DNA of 41,629 nucleotides. Source: Chara braunii. Lineage: Eukaryota > Streptophyta > Charophyceae > Charales > Characeae. Location: the NCBI GenBank assembly GCA_003427395.1, contig BFEA01000894.1, positions 146,066-187,694 on the forward strand, given 5' to 3'. The notes below the pieces were generated by a model. It was not told the DNA's origin. It searched no databases and was given only the letters and a program-made list of their open reading frames with translations. Shown here one piece after another: positions 10,741 to 21,976 of this stretch (within the stretch, counting starts at the first letter, position 1; every line of letters starts with the position of its first letter). The position numbers and the translations under genes are program-made.

Positions 10741-10880
10741 TTCCTCTTTCACGTGACTGGTGCCTTCCGAGAATAGTATGAGGTGGACGGGCACACGGGG
10801 TAGAAAGGGGGCATGGGGGTAAGAGTTAGGTTGTGTCCGATAAGCTTTCACTGTCATCTCCGCTCCTCCAATCTCGAACA
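10741..10880. other. Conserved junction between repeats C and D, left arm
   Basis: A short unique block with GTGCCTTCCGAGAATAGTAT and GGGGTAGAAAGGGGGCAT. It is mirrored at about 13540-13620. After GGGGGCAT the left arm has about 90 bp with no counterpart in the right arm. Confidence 0.6.
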
Positions 10881-11340
10881 CCTCCAACCCCTCTTCCTCC
10901 TCCATCACCCACACCCGCCCCCATAGCTGGCCACCCTCAACTCTTTTCTTCCTCCATCACCCACACACGCCCATCATAGCCGACCACCTCCAACCCCTCT
11001 TCTTCCTCCATCACCCACACCCGTCCACCATAGCCGACCACCCCCAACCCTTCTTCNTCCTCCATCACCCACGCTCGTCCACCGTAGCCGACCACCCCCA
11101 ACCCTTCTTCCGCCTCCATCATTCACACCCGTCCAGCATAGCCAACCACCTCCATCCCTTCTTCTTCCTCCATCACCCACACCCGTCCACCATAGTCAAC
11201 CATCTCCAACCCTTCTTCCTCCATCACCCACACCTGTCGGCCATAGCCAACCACCCCCAACTCTTCTTCCTCCTCCATCACCCACACCCGTCCAGCGTAG
11301 CCGACCACCCTCAACCCTCCTTCCTCTTCCATCATCCCCG
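10881..11340. repeat. 54-bp tandem repeat D, left arm
   Basis: About eight units of the pyrimidine-rich strand (CTTCTTCCTCCATCACCCAC, then CCGTCCACCATAGCCGACCA). Period 54 bp with small indels. The array is inverted relative to 12610-13530. An N lies at 11057. Because 54 is a multiple of three, several frames stay open without being genes. Confidence 0.85.
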
Positions 11341-12609
11341 CCCATCCACCCGAAAGTCCTAGGGGTGGGGGCCGCAAGGGGGATGCACGGGACCTCGGAT
11401 AGGATCGGTTGGGGTAATTCAATGAGCAAGGTCGATTAGGATGAGGAGCTTCTTGTCTCCCTCTCTCTCTCTCCCTCTCTCTCTCCCCCTCTTTCTCTCT
11501 CTCTTCTTCTCCCTCTCCCCCCGTCTTCCTCCATTCCTTCAAAACTCTTTAACCCCTCACCCTTCCGTCACCCCTTCCCCCTCCATGGCATGTGACTAAC
11601 CTCTACCCTCACCTGTTACAGTGCCAGGGAACGAACGGAAAGGAACTTAGTCCTCACTTGGTGGAAAGCGAGGGCAAGGGAAGGGCTGTCGGTCCCTTGT
11701 GCCACCAGGAAGGAAAGGATACAGGACTATTGAGAGCGTTTGCGAAAGCAAAAAGGAGTGTTGATCTTGGATGAGGTTAGTTTGACTCAACCATCTTCCT
11801 GGAATGCATGACTGAGGCGATCGCATGGCTTGCCTGTGAAAGGCAACTTAGGATTGCGGGAAGGGGCGATGTCTTGACCCCAATGGGGATTGTACTTGGT
11901 CATTTGTCTAACTAGGGATGATCTGGACGGGGTTGGGCCCGCGGATGAGGACTAGGGTGGGAGATTGGCTAAGGAAAGGACTTGGATCCGGCTTAAGCCA
12001 TGGATGCGGGATGAGTTGAGGCCGGGCGCTTGGGTGGATGGTTGATGCATGGACTTGGTTTGTGTGGTTGCATGGAATGTCTCTCTCATGTGCAATGCGA
12101 CCCCTGAAAAGACTAAGGGCGGTCTTGGATAGGTGATGCGATGCCAGTGGCTCTCGCAAAAAAATGTAGCGGCTAGGGATTCGGGCGACGCCGCCTTACC
12201 CCAAGGATGCCGCCCGGGGCTGCCCAGAGCCGCTAGGCTTAGTGAAAAGGTGCGTGGCCCAATGATGACGCTTGGCGTGCGCACAATAAGAAGATGAGAC
12301 TTCAATGAACTCCCTGGACTGCTTGCGTATTGGAAGGAGCAATTGCCTGGTCAGACCTAAATGAATCAAGAAAACGCCACGAGTGCCTAAAGAGCTACCA
12401 TCTTGACGCGAGAGCGGACCTACATCCCCCAATGTAAAGCCCTCTCGCACAAGGCCCATCCCCATCCATCTCATAGCACTAGGTGGGGGTGCCCCTGGGA
12501 CGAACGACCCGCCCCAAGGGCTTGAGCGTGGGCGGGTCGAGCCAAGTGGGACCCGCAGTGGGGTCGATCGAGGCTCGAAAGTCCTTCAGGGTAAGGCCCC
12601 TACACCCGT
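11341..12609. other. Non-palindromic core of the giant inverted repeat
   Basis: About 1.27 kb of single-copy sequence between the two 54-bp arrays. The longest frame is about 117 codons (12305-11952, minus) and resembles nothing I know. A smaller plus frame of 60 codons lies at 11592-11774. Neither has recognisable motifs. I cannot assign a gene here. Confidence 0.5.
11457..11530 (+). repeat. (CT)n microsatellite
   Basis: A C/T-only tract, mostly CT dinucleotides with CCC interruptions, at the left edge of the core. It has no mirror partner in the right arm. Confidence 0.85.
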
Positions 12610-13530
12610 ACATGGGTGAGGGAGGAGGAAGAAGGGTTGGGGGTGGTCAGCTATGGTGGACGGGTGTGGGTGATGGAGGAGGAAGAAGGGTTGGGGGTGG
12701 TCAACTATGGTGGACGGGTGTGGGTGATGGAGGAAGAAGAAGGGTTGGAGGTGGTTGGCTATGGTGGACGGTTGTGAGTGATGGAGGAAGAAGAAGGGTT
12801 GGAGCTGGTCGGCTATGGTGGATGGGTGTGGGCAATGGAGGAAGAAGAAGGGTTGGAGGTGGTTAGCTATGGTGAAAGGGTGTGGGTGATGGAGGAAGAA
12901 GAAGGGTTGGAGGTGGTCGGCTATGGTGGACGGGTGTGAGTGATGGAGGAAGAAGAGGGGTTGGAGGTGGTTAGCTATGGTGGATGGGTGTGGGTGATGG
13001 AGGAAGTAGGAGGGTTGGAGGTGGTCGGCTATGGTGGACGGGTGTGGGTGATGGAGGAAGAAGAGGGGTTGGAGGTGGTCGGCTATGGTGGATGGGTGTG
13101 GGCGATGGAGGAAGAAGAAGGGTTGAGGGTGGCCGGCTATGGTGGACGGGCGTGGGTGATGGAGGAGGAAGAAGGGTTGGGGGGATGGTCGGCTATGGTG
13201 GACGGGTGTGGGTGATGGAGGAAGAAGAAGGGTTGGAGGTGGTTGGCTATGGTGGACGGGCGTGGGTGATGAAAAAGGAAGAAGGGTTGGGGGTGGTCGG
13301 CTATGGTGGACGGGTGTGGATGATGGTGGAAGAAGAAGGGTTGGAGGTGGTCGGCTATGGTGGACGGGTGTGGGCGATGGAGGAAGAAGAAGGGTTGAGG
13401 GTGACCGACTATGGTGGACGGGTGTGGGTGATGGAGGAAGAAGAAGGGTTGAGGGTGGCCGGCTATGGTGGACGGGCGTGGGTGATGGAGGAAGAAGAAG
13501 GGTTGAGGGTGGCCGGCTATAGGGGCGGGT
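12610..13530. repeat. 54-bp tandem repeat D, right arm
   Basis: About seventeen purine-rich units (GTGGGTGATGGAGGAAGAAG, then GGTTGGAGGTGGTCGGCTATG). CGGGTG or CGGTTG recurs at 12661, 12715 and 12769, giving exactly 54 bp. The array is twice as long as the left one, so the arms have changed length independently. The long glycine-rich frames across it are repeat artefacts. Confidence 0.9.
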
Positions 13531-14380
13531 GTGGGTGATGCCCCCTTTCTACCGCGGGTGCCCGACCACCTCATACTATTCTCGGAAGGCACCGGTCACG
13601 TAAAAAAGGAAGGACTGAGCGGGGCTACCGGATTGCAACACAAACACCTACTCATACCGCAGGTCACCGGTTGCAGCAAAGAGTAAATGTGGGCTGAACA
13701 GGTTACTGGGGACTGCAGCACACCCACACACACATGCCGGGTGTCATGGGTTACAGCAAGGGGTAAGGGTGGACTGAACAGGTTACCGGGGACTGCAACA
13801 CACACACATACATGTACCGGGTGTCGCCGGTTACAGCAAAGGGTGAGGATGGACTGAACAGGTTACCGGGGACTGCAGCACACACACACACACACATACT
13901 GGGTGTCACTAGGTACAGCAAGGGGTAAAAGTGGACTGAACAAGTTACCGGGGACTGCAACACACACTCATACACATACCGGGGGTCACTGGGTACAACA
14001 AGGGGTAAAGGTGGACTGAACAAGTTACCGGGGACTGCATCACTTACACATACACATACCGGGGCTCACTGGGTACAGCAAGGGGTAAAGGTGGACTGAA
14101 CAAGTTACCGAGGACTGCAACACACACACCCACACATACCGGGGTTCACAGGGTACAGCAAGGGGTAAAGGTGGACTGAACAAGTTACCGGGGACTGCAA
14201 CACATGCACCTACACATACCGGGGGGCACTGGGTACAGCAAGGGGTAAAGTTGGACTGAACAAGTTACCGGGGACTGCAGCACATACACATACTCATACC
14301 GGGGTCACTGGGTACAGCAAGGGGTAAAGGTGGACTGAACTTGAACCACCCGGACTGCAGCACACACACACACACACACA
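13531..14380. repeat. 80-bp tandem repeat C with junction, right arm
   Basis: It begins with the inverted junction block (ATACTATTCTCGGAAGGCAC), then about nine to ten units with CAAGTTACCGGGGACTGCA and (CA)n. It is the reverse complement of 10041-10880. It ends in a longer (CA)n run at about 14362-14381. Confidence 0.9.
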
Positions 14381-16090
14381 TTACAGTCAATTAACAAGAT
14401 TAAAAGCAATCTGTCTAGGAGAAAAGTTCGTCGAGGCACCCTAAGGCAATTTGCCACTTACACATGCATGAAGATCAGTGAAGGCACAAGTTTGAGAGCA
14501 CCTAATCCAGCGGAAAGTTCACCGAAGCGTCCCAACGTAATTCGCAACTTACACATGCATCAAATCAGTGACAACTCAAGATTTGAAGCATCTATACAAG
14601 GGGAAAGATCACCGGAGCATCCCATGATGAATCGCAACTTATCCAAAGCTCCCAAATCAGTGAAAGCACAAGTTAGCAGCATCTTCACAAGGAGAAAGTT
14701 CACCGAACTATCACAAGATGAATCGCAACTTACCCAAGCACCCAAATCAGTAAAGCACAAGATTTGACGCATCAACACAAGGGGAAAGTTCACCGAATTA
14801 TCACAAGATGTATCGTAACTTACCCAAGCACCCAAATCAGTGAAAACTCAAAATTTGAAGCATCAACACAAGCGGAAAGTTCACCGGACTATCACAAGAT
14901 GAATTGTAACTTACCCAAGCACCCAAATCAGTGAAAGCACAAGATTTGAAGCATCAACACAAGGGGAAAGTTCACCGAACTATCACAAGATGAATCGCAA
15001 GTCACCCAAGCACCCAGTTTAGTGAAAGCACAAGATTTGCAGCATCAATACAAGGGGAGAGTTCACCGAACTATCACAAGATGAATCGCAACTTACCCAA
15101 GCACCCAACTTAGAGAAAACATAAGATTTGAAGTATCATAAAGGGGAAAGTTCATCGAACTATCACAAGATGAATCGCAAGTTACCCAAGCACCCAAATC
15201 AGTGAAAGCACAAGATTTGAAGCATCAACACAAGGGGAAAGTTCACCGAACTATCACAAGATGAATCGCAACTTACCCAAGCACCCAAATCAGTGAAAAC
15301 ACAAGTTTTGAAGCATCAACACAAGGGGAAAGTTCACCGAACTATCACAAGATGAATCGCAACTTACCCAAGCACCCAAATTAGTGAAAACACAATATTT
15401 GAAGTATCAACACAAGGGGAAAGTTCATCGAACTATCACAAGATGAATCATAACTTACCCAAGCACCCAAATGAGTGAAAACACAAGATTTGAAGCATCC
15501 ACACAAGGGGAAAGTTCACGGAGCTATCACAAGATGAATCGCAACTTACCCAAGCACCCAAATCAGTGAAAACACAAGATGTGAAGCATCAACACAAGGG
15601 GGAAGTTCACCGGACTATCACAAGATGAACCGCAACTTACCCAAGCACCCAAATCAGTGAAAGCACAAGATTTGAAGCATCAACACTAGGGAAAAGTTCA
15701 CCGAACTATCAGAAGATGAATCGCAACTTACCCAACCACCCAAATCAGTGAAAACACAAGATTTGAAGTATCAACACAAGGGGAAAGTTCATCGAACTAT
15801 CACAAGATGAATCGCAACTTTCCCAAACACCCAAATTAATGAAAGCACAAGATTTGAAGCATCAACATAAGGGGCAAGTTCACTGAATCATCACAAGATG
15901 AATCGCAACACACATAGGCATCCAAATCAGTGAAAACACATGATTTGAAGTATCAACACAAGGGAAAAGTTCACCGAACTATCACAAGATGAATCGCAAC
16001 TTACCCAAGCACCCAAATCAGTGAAAGCACAAGATTTGAAGCTTCAACACAATGGGGAAAGTTCACCGAACTATCACAAGATGAATCGCA
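14381..16090. repeat. 91-bp satellite, variant B, right arm
   Basis: Reverse complement of 8461-10040. The first about 260 bp are the degenerate edge; then about sixteen units follow (AAGTTCACCGAACTATCACA, GATGAATCGCAACTTACCCA). Period 91 bp. Two late units carry ACACACATAGGC, a variant not seen in the left arm. Confidence 0.9.
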
Positions 16091-17335
16091 ACACACATAG
16101 GCATCCAAATCAGCAAAAAGACAAGTTGGAGATCATGTACACTACGGGAAACATCACCGAAGTATCACAAGATGAATCACAACACACATAGGCGTCCAAA
16201 TCAGCAAAATGACAAGCTTGATGACATCTACCTTAGGGGAATGATCACCGAAGTATCCTAGGATGAAGCGCAACACACATAGGCATCCAAATCAGCAAAA
16301 NNNNNNNNNNNNNNNNNNNNNNNNNNNNNNNNNNNNNNNNNNNNNNNNNNNNNNNNNNNNNNNNNNNNNNNNNNNNNNNNNNNNNNNNNNNNNNNNNNNN
16401 NNNNNNNNNNNNNNNNNNNNNNNNNNNNNNNNNNNNNNNNNNNNNNNNNNNNNNNNNNNNNNNNNNNNNNNNNNNNNNNNNNNNNNNNNNNNNNNNNNNN
16501 NNNNNNNNNNNNNNNNNNNNNNNNNNNNNNNNNNNNNNNNNNNNNNNNNNNNNNNNNNNNNNNNNNNNNNNNNNNNNNNNNNNNNNNNNNNNNNNNNNNN
16601 NNNNNNNNNNNNNNNNNNNNNNNNNNNNNNNNNNNNNNNNNNNNNNNNNNNNNNNNNNNNNNNNNNNNNNNNNNNNNNNNNNNNNNNNNNNNNNNNNNNN
16701 NNNNNNNNNNNNNNNNNNNNNNNNNNNNNNNNNNNNNNNNNNNNNNNNNNNNNNNNNNNNNNNNNNNNNNNNNNNNNNNNNNNNNNNNNNNNNNNNNNNN
16801 NNNNNNNNNNNNNNNNNNNNNNNNNNNNNNNNNNNNNNNNNNNNNNNNNNNNNNNNNNNNNNNNNNNNNNNNNNNNNNNNNNNNNNNNNNNNNNNNNNNN
16901 NNNNNNNNNNNNNNNNNNNNNNNNNNNNNNNNNNNNNNNNNNNNNNNNNNNNNNNNNNNNNNNNNNNNNNNNNNNNNNNNNNNNNNNNNNNNNNNNNNNN
17001 NNNNNNNNNNNNNNNNNNNNNNNNNNNNNNCACACCCCAGCACCCAAATCAACAAAATGACAAGTTTGACGTCATTTACACTAGGGGAAACATCATCGAA
17101 GTATCCCAAGGTGAAGCGCATCACACCCCAGCACCCAAATCAACAAAATGACAAGTTTGACATCATCTACTCTAGGGGAAACATCACCGAAGTATCCCAA
17201 GATGAAGCGCTTCACACCCAAGCACCGAAATCAGCAAATTGACAAGGTTGATATCATCTACACTAGGGGAAACATCACCGAAGTATTCCAAAGGGAAACG
17301 CAACACATACACCCACCCAAATCAGGAAAAATTGC
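16091..17335. repeat. 91-bp satellite, variant A, right arm, interrupted by a gap
   Basis: Variant A units (GGGGAAACATCACCGAAGTA, CCCAAATCAACAAAATGACA) flank a run of N. Units after the gap are spaced 91 bp (17044 and 17135). The first units before the gap carry the ACACACATAGGC type. Confidence 0.85.
16301..17030. other. Assembly gap (730 N)
   Basis: An unbroken run of N within the satellite A array. The sequence on both sides is satellite, so the missing bases are very probably more of the same. The true length is unknown. Confidence 0.97.
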
Positions 17336-17339
17336 AGTT

Positions 17340-17465
17340 TTGACAAGAGGAGGAGGGGGAGAAGGAGGATAGGGAGAAAGAAAAGAAAAGGAAGAGGAAG
17401 AAGAAGAAGAAGAAGAAGGAGGAGGAGAAAAAGAAGAAGAAGAAGAAGAAGAGAAAGGAGAAGGC
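17340..17465 (+). repeat. Polypurine (GAA)n microsatellite
   Basis: A purine-only tract rich in AGA and GGA triplets, the inverted partner of 7633-7775. Confidence 0.9.
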
Positions 17466-19435
17466 CTCCCTCCTCTTTCACTCACCTCTCGCTGGTCTCT
17501 AGGCAGTGGAGTCCCAATGCTTGGTTCTAGCCTCTTGAGTATGGCCTTTCCTCCCTCCCAAGCTCTCCCCTCCTTCCCTCACACCTCTCCTCTAGCTATG
17601 GCAGGCTCCTACCTCTAAGGCTGTGGAGTCCTTCCCTCTAGAAGGGCTAAGGGGACCCCTTTCAGCCTCTCCTCCTACTTCACGGCCTGAGGGCTATGGC
17701 GGACCACTCTCCTCTCTTCCCCCTAGCCTCTAGGCCTTCTCCCTCAACTCTATTACCATAGTCAGGCTCCAGGCCAGCTCTGGCTCTTCCTTCCTTGCTC
17801 TAGCTCACTAGGATGCTCTCACGAACTCATTTGGGCAGCATGGGCTCCTCTCATGCTCAAATGAGAGTGGCGGCCTGCATCCTCAGCTTATATAGGCTGA
17901 AGCTGGTGCACCGCCCAACCCCTAGGCCTCCCCAAGTGCCTCTAGGTGGAGCGAGGTACCCCCAAGGCCAAATTTCCAGTTTTGTCTTATCTAGAGGTAC
18001 CCGTGCCTCATTTCGTCCAGGTACATGCAGTCCGGATGGCTGGTACCTCCTTGGACTACCCCTTGGCCTACCCTGGCCTCTTTTTCTTTCAAAAAGTGTT
18101 GTCTTTTGGGTACCACTACCCCAATATGCAGCCTTTACCGAAATTTGAGGGCCTAGAGGCCCATTTTTCATCTTTTTCTAGTCTAGGCCTCTTGTGAGTA
18201 GGCTGTTATATTTTTCCAAGTGGCGGCACAAATCTCAGGCTTGGATTTGGCTGAGATCCATGGTTTTCATCATTCCGAGCTACTCCCAAGCCCCCTTGCT
18301 CCAAATTTGAGTCTTTTACTCCAACTTTTAATTTTTTTGATGTACCTGGCCCAATCCTTGGGCCAAATTGGCAGTTTTGTCTTTTTCCTCTCTTTGTTTT
18401 CCCTCCATTTTGCTGCCAACTCATTCTGGAGCTAGCCATTTTGTGTCAGCCCACAAAAAAACGGCTAGATCTCCTCCTCCGCAAGATCAAATTTCAGATC
18501 TAAGGCCCAAAAATGAGCCGACCAACTCACATCAGCATTTTTTCTTATTTTTGCTGCTACAATTCAGATATTGCAGAGATAATGCCCCAAGGGCCTTATC
18601 TATGCAATCCGGACTGCACTCCTAGGATCTAGGAGGGATGAGGTCATCATTGAGACCTGCGAGTCCCTACCGCTGCAGTCCCAACCTGGCGACACTTTTT
18701 TCTCCACCCATTCCTCCTCCTTTGTCTCATTCTCCCCCCCTTTTTCTCCCCTTTTTCCCTCCTTTCCTTTATTTACTGTTGGGACAAGTGTCCAACAGCT
18801 ATCCCTCCTCTTTCTAGCTGTTGGACATTTCCCAAGGCCTGATTTTTCAGCCGGCATATGGCCGTTACACCTCGGGCTGCAGTAGCGGCACCCCCAAAGG
18901 TCCAAGGAGGCTCCTTTTTGCTGCCGCCGCTTCCAGTTTGAAACCCCCTTGCTCCGATTTTCTCCGGCCAGCCTTTTTTCCACGTGGAGCCCTCGAAACT
19001 TGTTTTTCTTGGCCTGGCTGATCCGGGATACTCGGACTGCTGGTCGGCCCCCTCATTACCACTATTCCCCCCTCTTTTCCCTTCGGCACCTCCCGCCGGC
19101 GCTTGCCTCTGCGGTACTTAGTATTTTCATCCGGACCCCTGGCCCGGACGGTCCCGTCCACCTCACATTATGTTATCTTATTTTTATCATTGTTGCCCTT
19201 GATCCAGGGTCCCCTGGGTCGCCCCAGGTGCCCTCCGTCTTCCCCGTCTCACGCCCGTCTCGTTTCGTTGACAATTTTTGTCAGTGCCCGACTTCTCCTC
19301 TTTTTCTTATAGTTCCTAGCCCCTCCCCTTTTTTCGACATCATCCCGAGTGACGACCCGCTCTCGCGCGCCCTCTTCCTTGGGCGGATTGCCGATTATTT
19401 CTCCGACGGCTTTGACCCTCAGCCCCCGTCGGTGG
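17466..19435. repeat. Outer arm sequence, right (no gene)
   Basis: Inverted counterpart of 5682-7632. A 174-codon plus frame at 18949-19473 ends in DTLYRRYPSC and matches shorter minus frames of the left arm (5638-5904), but the left frames are broken. A conserved protein is therefore not supported. Confidence 0.65.
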
Positions 19436-19473
19436 CTCCCGACACTTTATACCGTCGATACCCGTCTTGCTAG
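19436..19473 (-). repeat. Terminal inverted repeat, right end
   Basis: On the minus strand it reads ACTAGCAAGACGGGTATCG, then ACGGTATAAAGTGTCGGGAG, matching 5640-5681 with about two mismatches in the first 35 bases. Confidence 0.7.
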
Positions 19474-19485
19474 TGGTTCCGCTGG

Positions 19486-19655
19486 TGCCGCCATTTTATC
19501 TAGGCCCACGTGTCCCTGACACTTCGGCCCGCCTGCCCTGCGTCTTTTCCCTTGGTCTCACGCGGTTCCTGGTACTTCGCCCTCGCGGCACCACGCCGTT
19601 CCTTGGTCCCGCGCGGGCCCCGACAATTTGTCATGCCGGTACCGCCCCGTCCTTC
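19486..19655 (-). repeat. Truncated LTR-like fragment
   Basis: Starts TGCCGCCATTTT and matches 25359-25528 over about 170 bp at roughly 85% by eye, then diverges. No polypurine tract follows. It starts 13 bp outside the right end of the giant inverted repeat. Confidence 0.55.
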
Positions 19656-20187
19656 GATCCCATGTGGTCCCCGGCACTCCTGCCCCACCTGTACCACGTC
19701 TTTCCTTGGTGCTCCTGACACCCTCCCGCCTTGAGGCGATCTTCGCTCCCCGTTCCTCTTGCGTCCCGCACGTTGTTCCGTTCCGGGTGCCGGCTCCCAT
19801 CCAGCCGGCGGCCTCCTTGGCCCTCTTCCCGCCTTATCACGTCAGCGCCTTGCGCCCTGTCCCTTCCTACTTCCTTCCTTCCCTTGCTGCGCACCTCCTA
19901 TGCTACTACCGACTTTCTGGCGGCCCTTCTCTGTCCTTGGGGAAAGAGTCGCCCCTGCTAATCTTTCACAGTCCTTTGTCGTTTCCTGCTTAGACAGTCC
20001 CTTTCTAGTTTGGCGGTCCTGACGACTCCGACAGCCTCTAACTTCCTACTGTTTGTGCCCACGCTTTCGATCTTTCCCGCATACCTGCCTCCGGTTTTCT
20101 CTAACGTGCACAAATTGGTCATTTCCAGTCTCTCGAGTGACGGGAAATCATTCGGGACTCACCAGTCCCGACACCGCGCAGCGATCA
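19656..20187. other. No gene seen
   Basis: Pyrimidine-rich sequence with internal CCTTGGT / CGCGG-type repeats. Several overlapping short frames on both strands, none with a recognisable domain. Confidence 0.5.
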
Positions 20188-21326
20188 CAAGATTGCGACG
20201 GTGTTGAACACTGTGCTCAACAAGACCACAACCTCGACAGACGAAATCAAGTCAGCACCGTTTTATAAATTTGAGAACGCCGCACCAAAGGTATTTGAGC
20301 TCATTGATAATTGCAAGGAACTCGTACGACACGTCAAGCAGTCGAACCTACAGAGGGCGTTGAAAAGTACGTTGAAGTAGGAGAACGCGACAAGATGGAA
20401 TTCGTTATTGCGTATGCTCAAGAGTGTCGATAAAAGCTATGAGGAAGTTTCGAATCTCTTGTTGAACAAAGGTGTGACGAGGGCTATTTTGATTGCACAA
20501 AGCAACAGGGAGTTGTTAGAGAAACTAGTACGTTTCCTTAATCGTTTCGAAGAGACCACTTTAAAACTTGAGAATTATCTTCATCCTGCTCTCCATTGCG
20601 TGGTCTTCGAGAAAAATGAGTTGCTTCAACATTCGAGACTTGCACAGAACCCACGCCAGACGTAGATGAAGTGGGAAAGGAAGTTGTCACTCCACCCGAT
20701 TCCGACAACATTGTGGCAATCAAAAAGTTAATTAGGGATACGATAACGGAGGAGTGGTCGTTGGAAGATTTGCATGTCGTTGCTGCCTTGCTTGATCCGC
20801 GTCAGAAGGATAGGCTGGAGATTTTTAAAGTTCCATTCATGCAAGTGAAACGAGGGAAGAATCAATTGAAGGCAATCATGCAAAGTGTTGCCCCGAGTGT
20901 CTCAAACCAAACGTGCTCTGATGCAGGGGAAGACCGGGGATGTGTAACTCTGATGAGGAGGATGTAGAGATACCAAGAAGGGATGAGTCAATGAAGATGA
21001 GCATATCTGAGAGGATTCAAAAAGAGCTTGAATATTATTTCGCTCTGAAGTTGACAAAGGAGCGGAAACGGACTTTCGACCTCCTTCCCTGGTGGAAAGC
21101 CAAAGGGATGGCAGTCACAAGGGAGGATCTCCAGATATTGCATCCTCCTTTGCCTATTATGGTGCGGGCTGCTCGTGCGGTGTTATGTGTGTCTGCATCG
21201 AGCTCGAAGAGCGAGTGCAATTTCTCCGATGCAGGGAACACATTGAAGAAAAAAAGAAACTTGCTTAGCCGTTCGATGGTCAACGACATATTGTTTGTTC
21301 GATCAAACAAGGACTTGAGTACATGA
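20188..21326 (+). pseudogene. hAT-family transposase, 5'-truncated and broken
   Basis: hAT transposases are RNase H-fold enzymes that cut and paste DNA. The frame begins KIATVLNTVLNKTTTS and has ATRWNSLLRMLKSV near 20385-20425, the conserved TRWNS block. It then has AALLDPRQKDRLEIF near 20790-20830. It ends with the C-terminal dimerisation domain: LLPWWKAK, then SASSSKSECNFSDAG and KRNLLSRSMVNDILFVRSN. A TAG at 20378-20380 and two frameshifts (near 20660 and 20945) break it. The N-terminal BED zinc finger and the first part of the catalytic domain are missing. No terminal inverted repeats or 8-bp target duplications were found. Confidence 0.85.
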
Positions 21327-21976
21327 AAGTAGATGGAAATTGGATTAAACATGGATGAATGCGTTTTAATCTTGTTTCCTTGTCAAGTTTTGTAACTCTT
21401 TGACACGGTGTTGCTTCTGTTAATAATTACTTTTATATTTATTTCCTTTCAAAAGCCAAATGGTGATGGCTAATTTTCGATCGATCGCATTTTGTTGATT
21501 TTGTCATGTCACGTCATAATGTCCTATTGCCTGTAAATGTTCGAACGGATTAGACAATAGCGGTGTCAAGCGCATCGGTCCGGCACCGCACAAGGCAGCG
21601 CGGGACCCTCCCGGCCGCGTCACGCAGGAGTTGGTCTAAATCCTCGTCGCAAAATTACATGGAGCTTCCACAAGCCGCTCCGGCCGAGTGCGCCAGCCAT
21701 TAGAATTCACAAAATGGTATTCAATAAAGAAGTAGGTGACATGAGTTTCACTATCATGGCGAAATCACCATCTCCCCGGAATCTTCTCAACGTCTACTCG
21801 TTCAGGATCCCAATCCTTCTACTCATTTGCCACTCAGATTGAGGAACTCTTTACCATTCCTACTACCTTAAATACTATGCTAATAACCTTGGTTCGCGGC
21901 GCGTACGCTGCTCGACCACTTTCCATCCCTCATTTAAAATAAATAAATAAAAAATATAAAAAATATAAAAATAAAT
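21327..21976. other. No gene; AT-rich interval
   Basis: Short frames only. It contains a GC-rich block near 21570-21690 and an A/T tract of AAATAA and AAATATA units at 21936-21978. The A-rich tract could be the tail of an unrecognised non-LTR insertion. Confidence 0.5.

Larger units (their letters stand above)
5641..19473. mobile_element. Giant nested inverted-repeat (foldback-like) element
   Basis: The two arms (about 5.7 kb and 6.9 kb) are reverse complements at every layer, and the layers run in mirror order around a 1.27-kb core. The left arm outer end starts ACTGGCAAGACGGGTATCG; the right arm reads ACTAGCAAGACGGGTATCG on the minus strand. Arm identity is imperfect (roughly 85% by eye in the outer layer), so this is not a recent assembly hairpin. 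No transposase is recognisable inside. Long TIRs built of tandem repeats around a small core recall foldback (FB-type) DNA elements, but the class is unproven. No clear target-site duplication is visible at 5640 and 19474. Confidence 0.7.

Noticed and set aside
12984-13592. Long open frames (up to 184 codons) across the 54-bp array
   Set aside because: They stay open because 54 is divisible by three; the same happens on the opposite strand and in the left arm.
16245-17124. Frames of 250-288 codons spanning the N run
   Set aside because: They consist almost entirely of unknown residues from the 730-bp gap.
17813-19473. 174-codon plus frame in the right outer arm as a gene
   Set aside because: The matching left arm does not keep the frame, so conservation is at the DNA and not the protein level.
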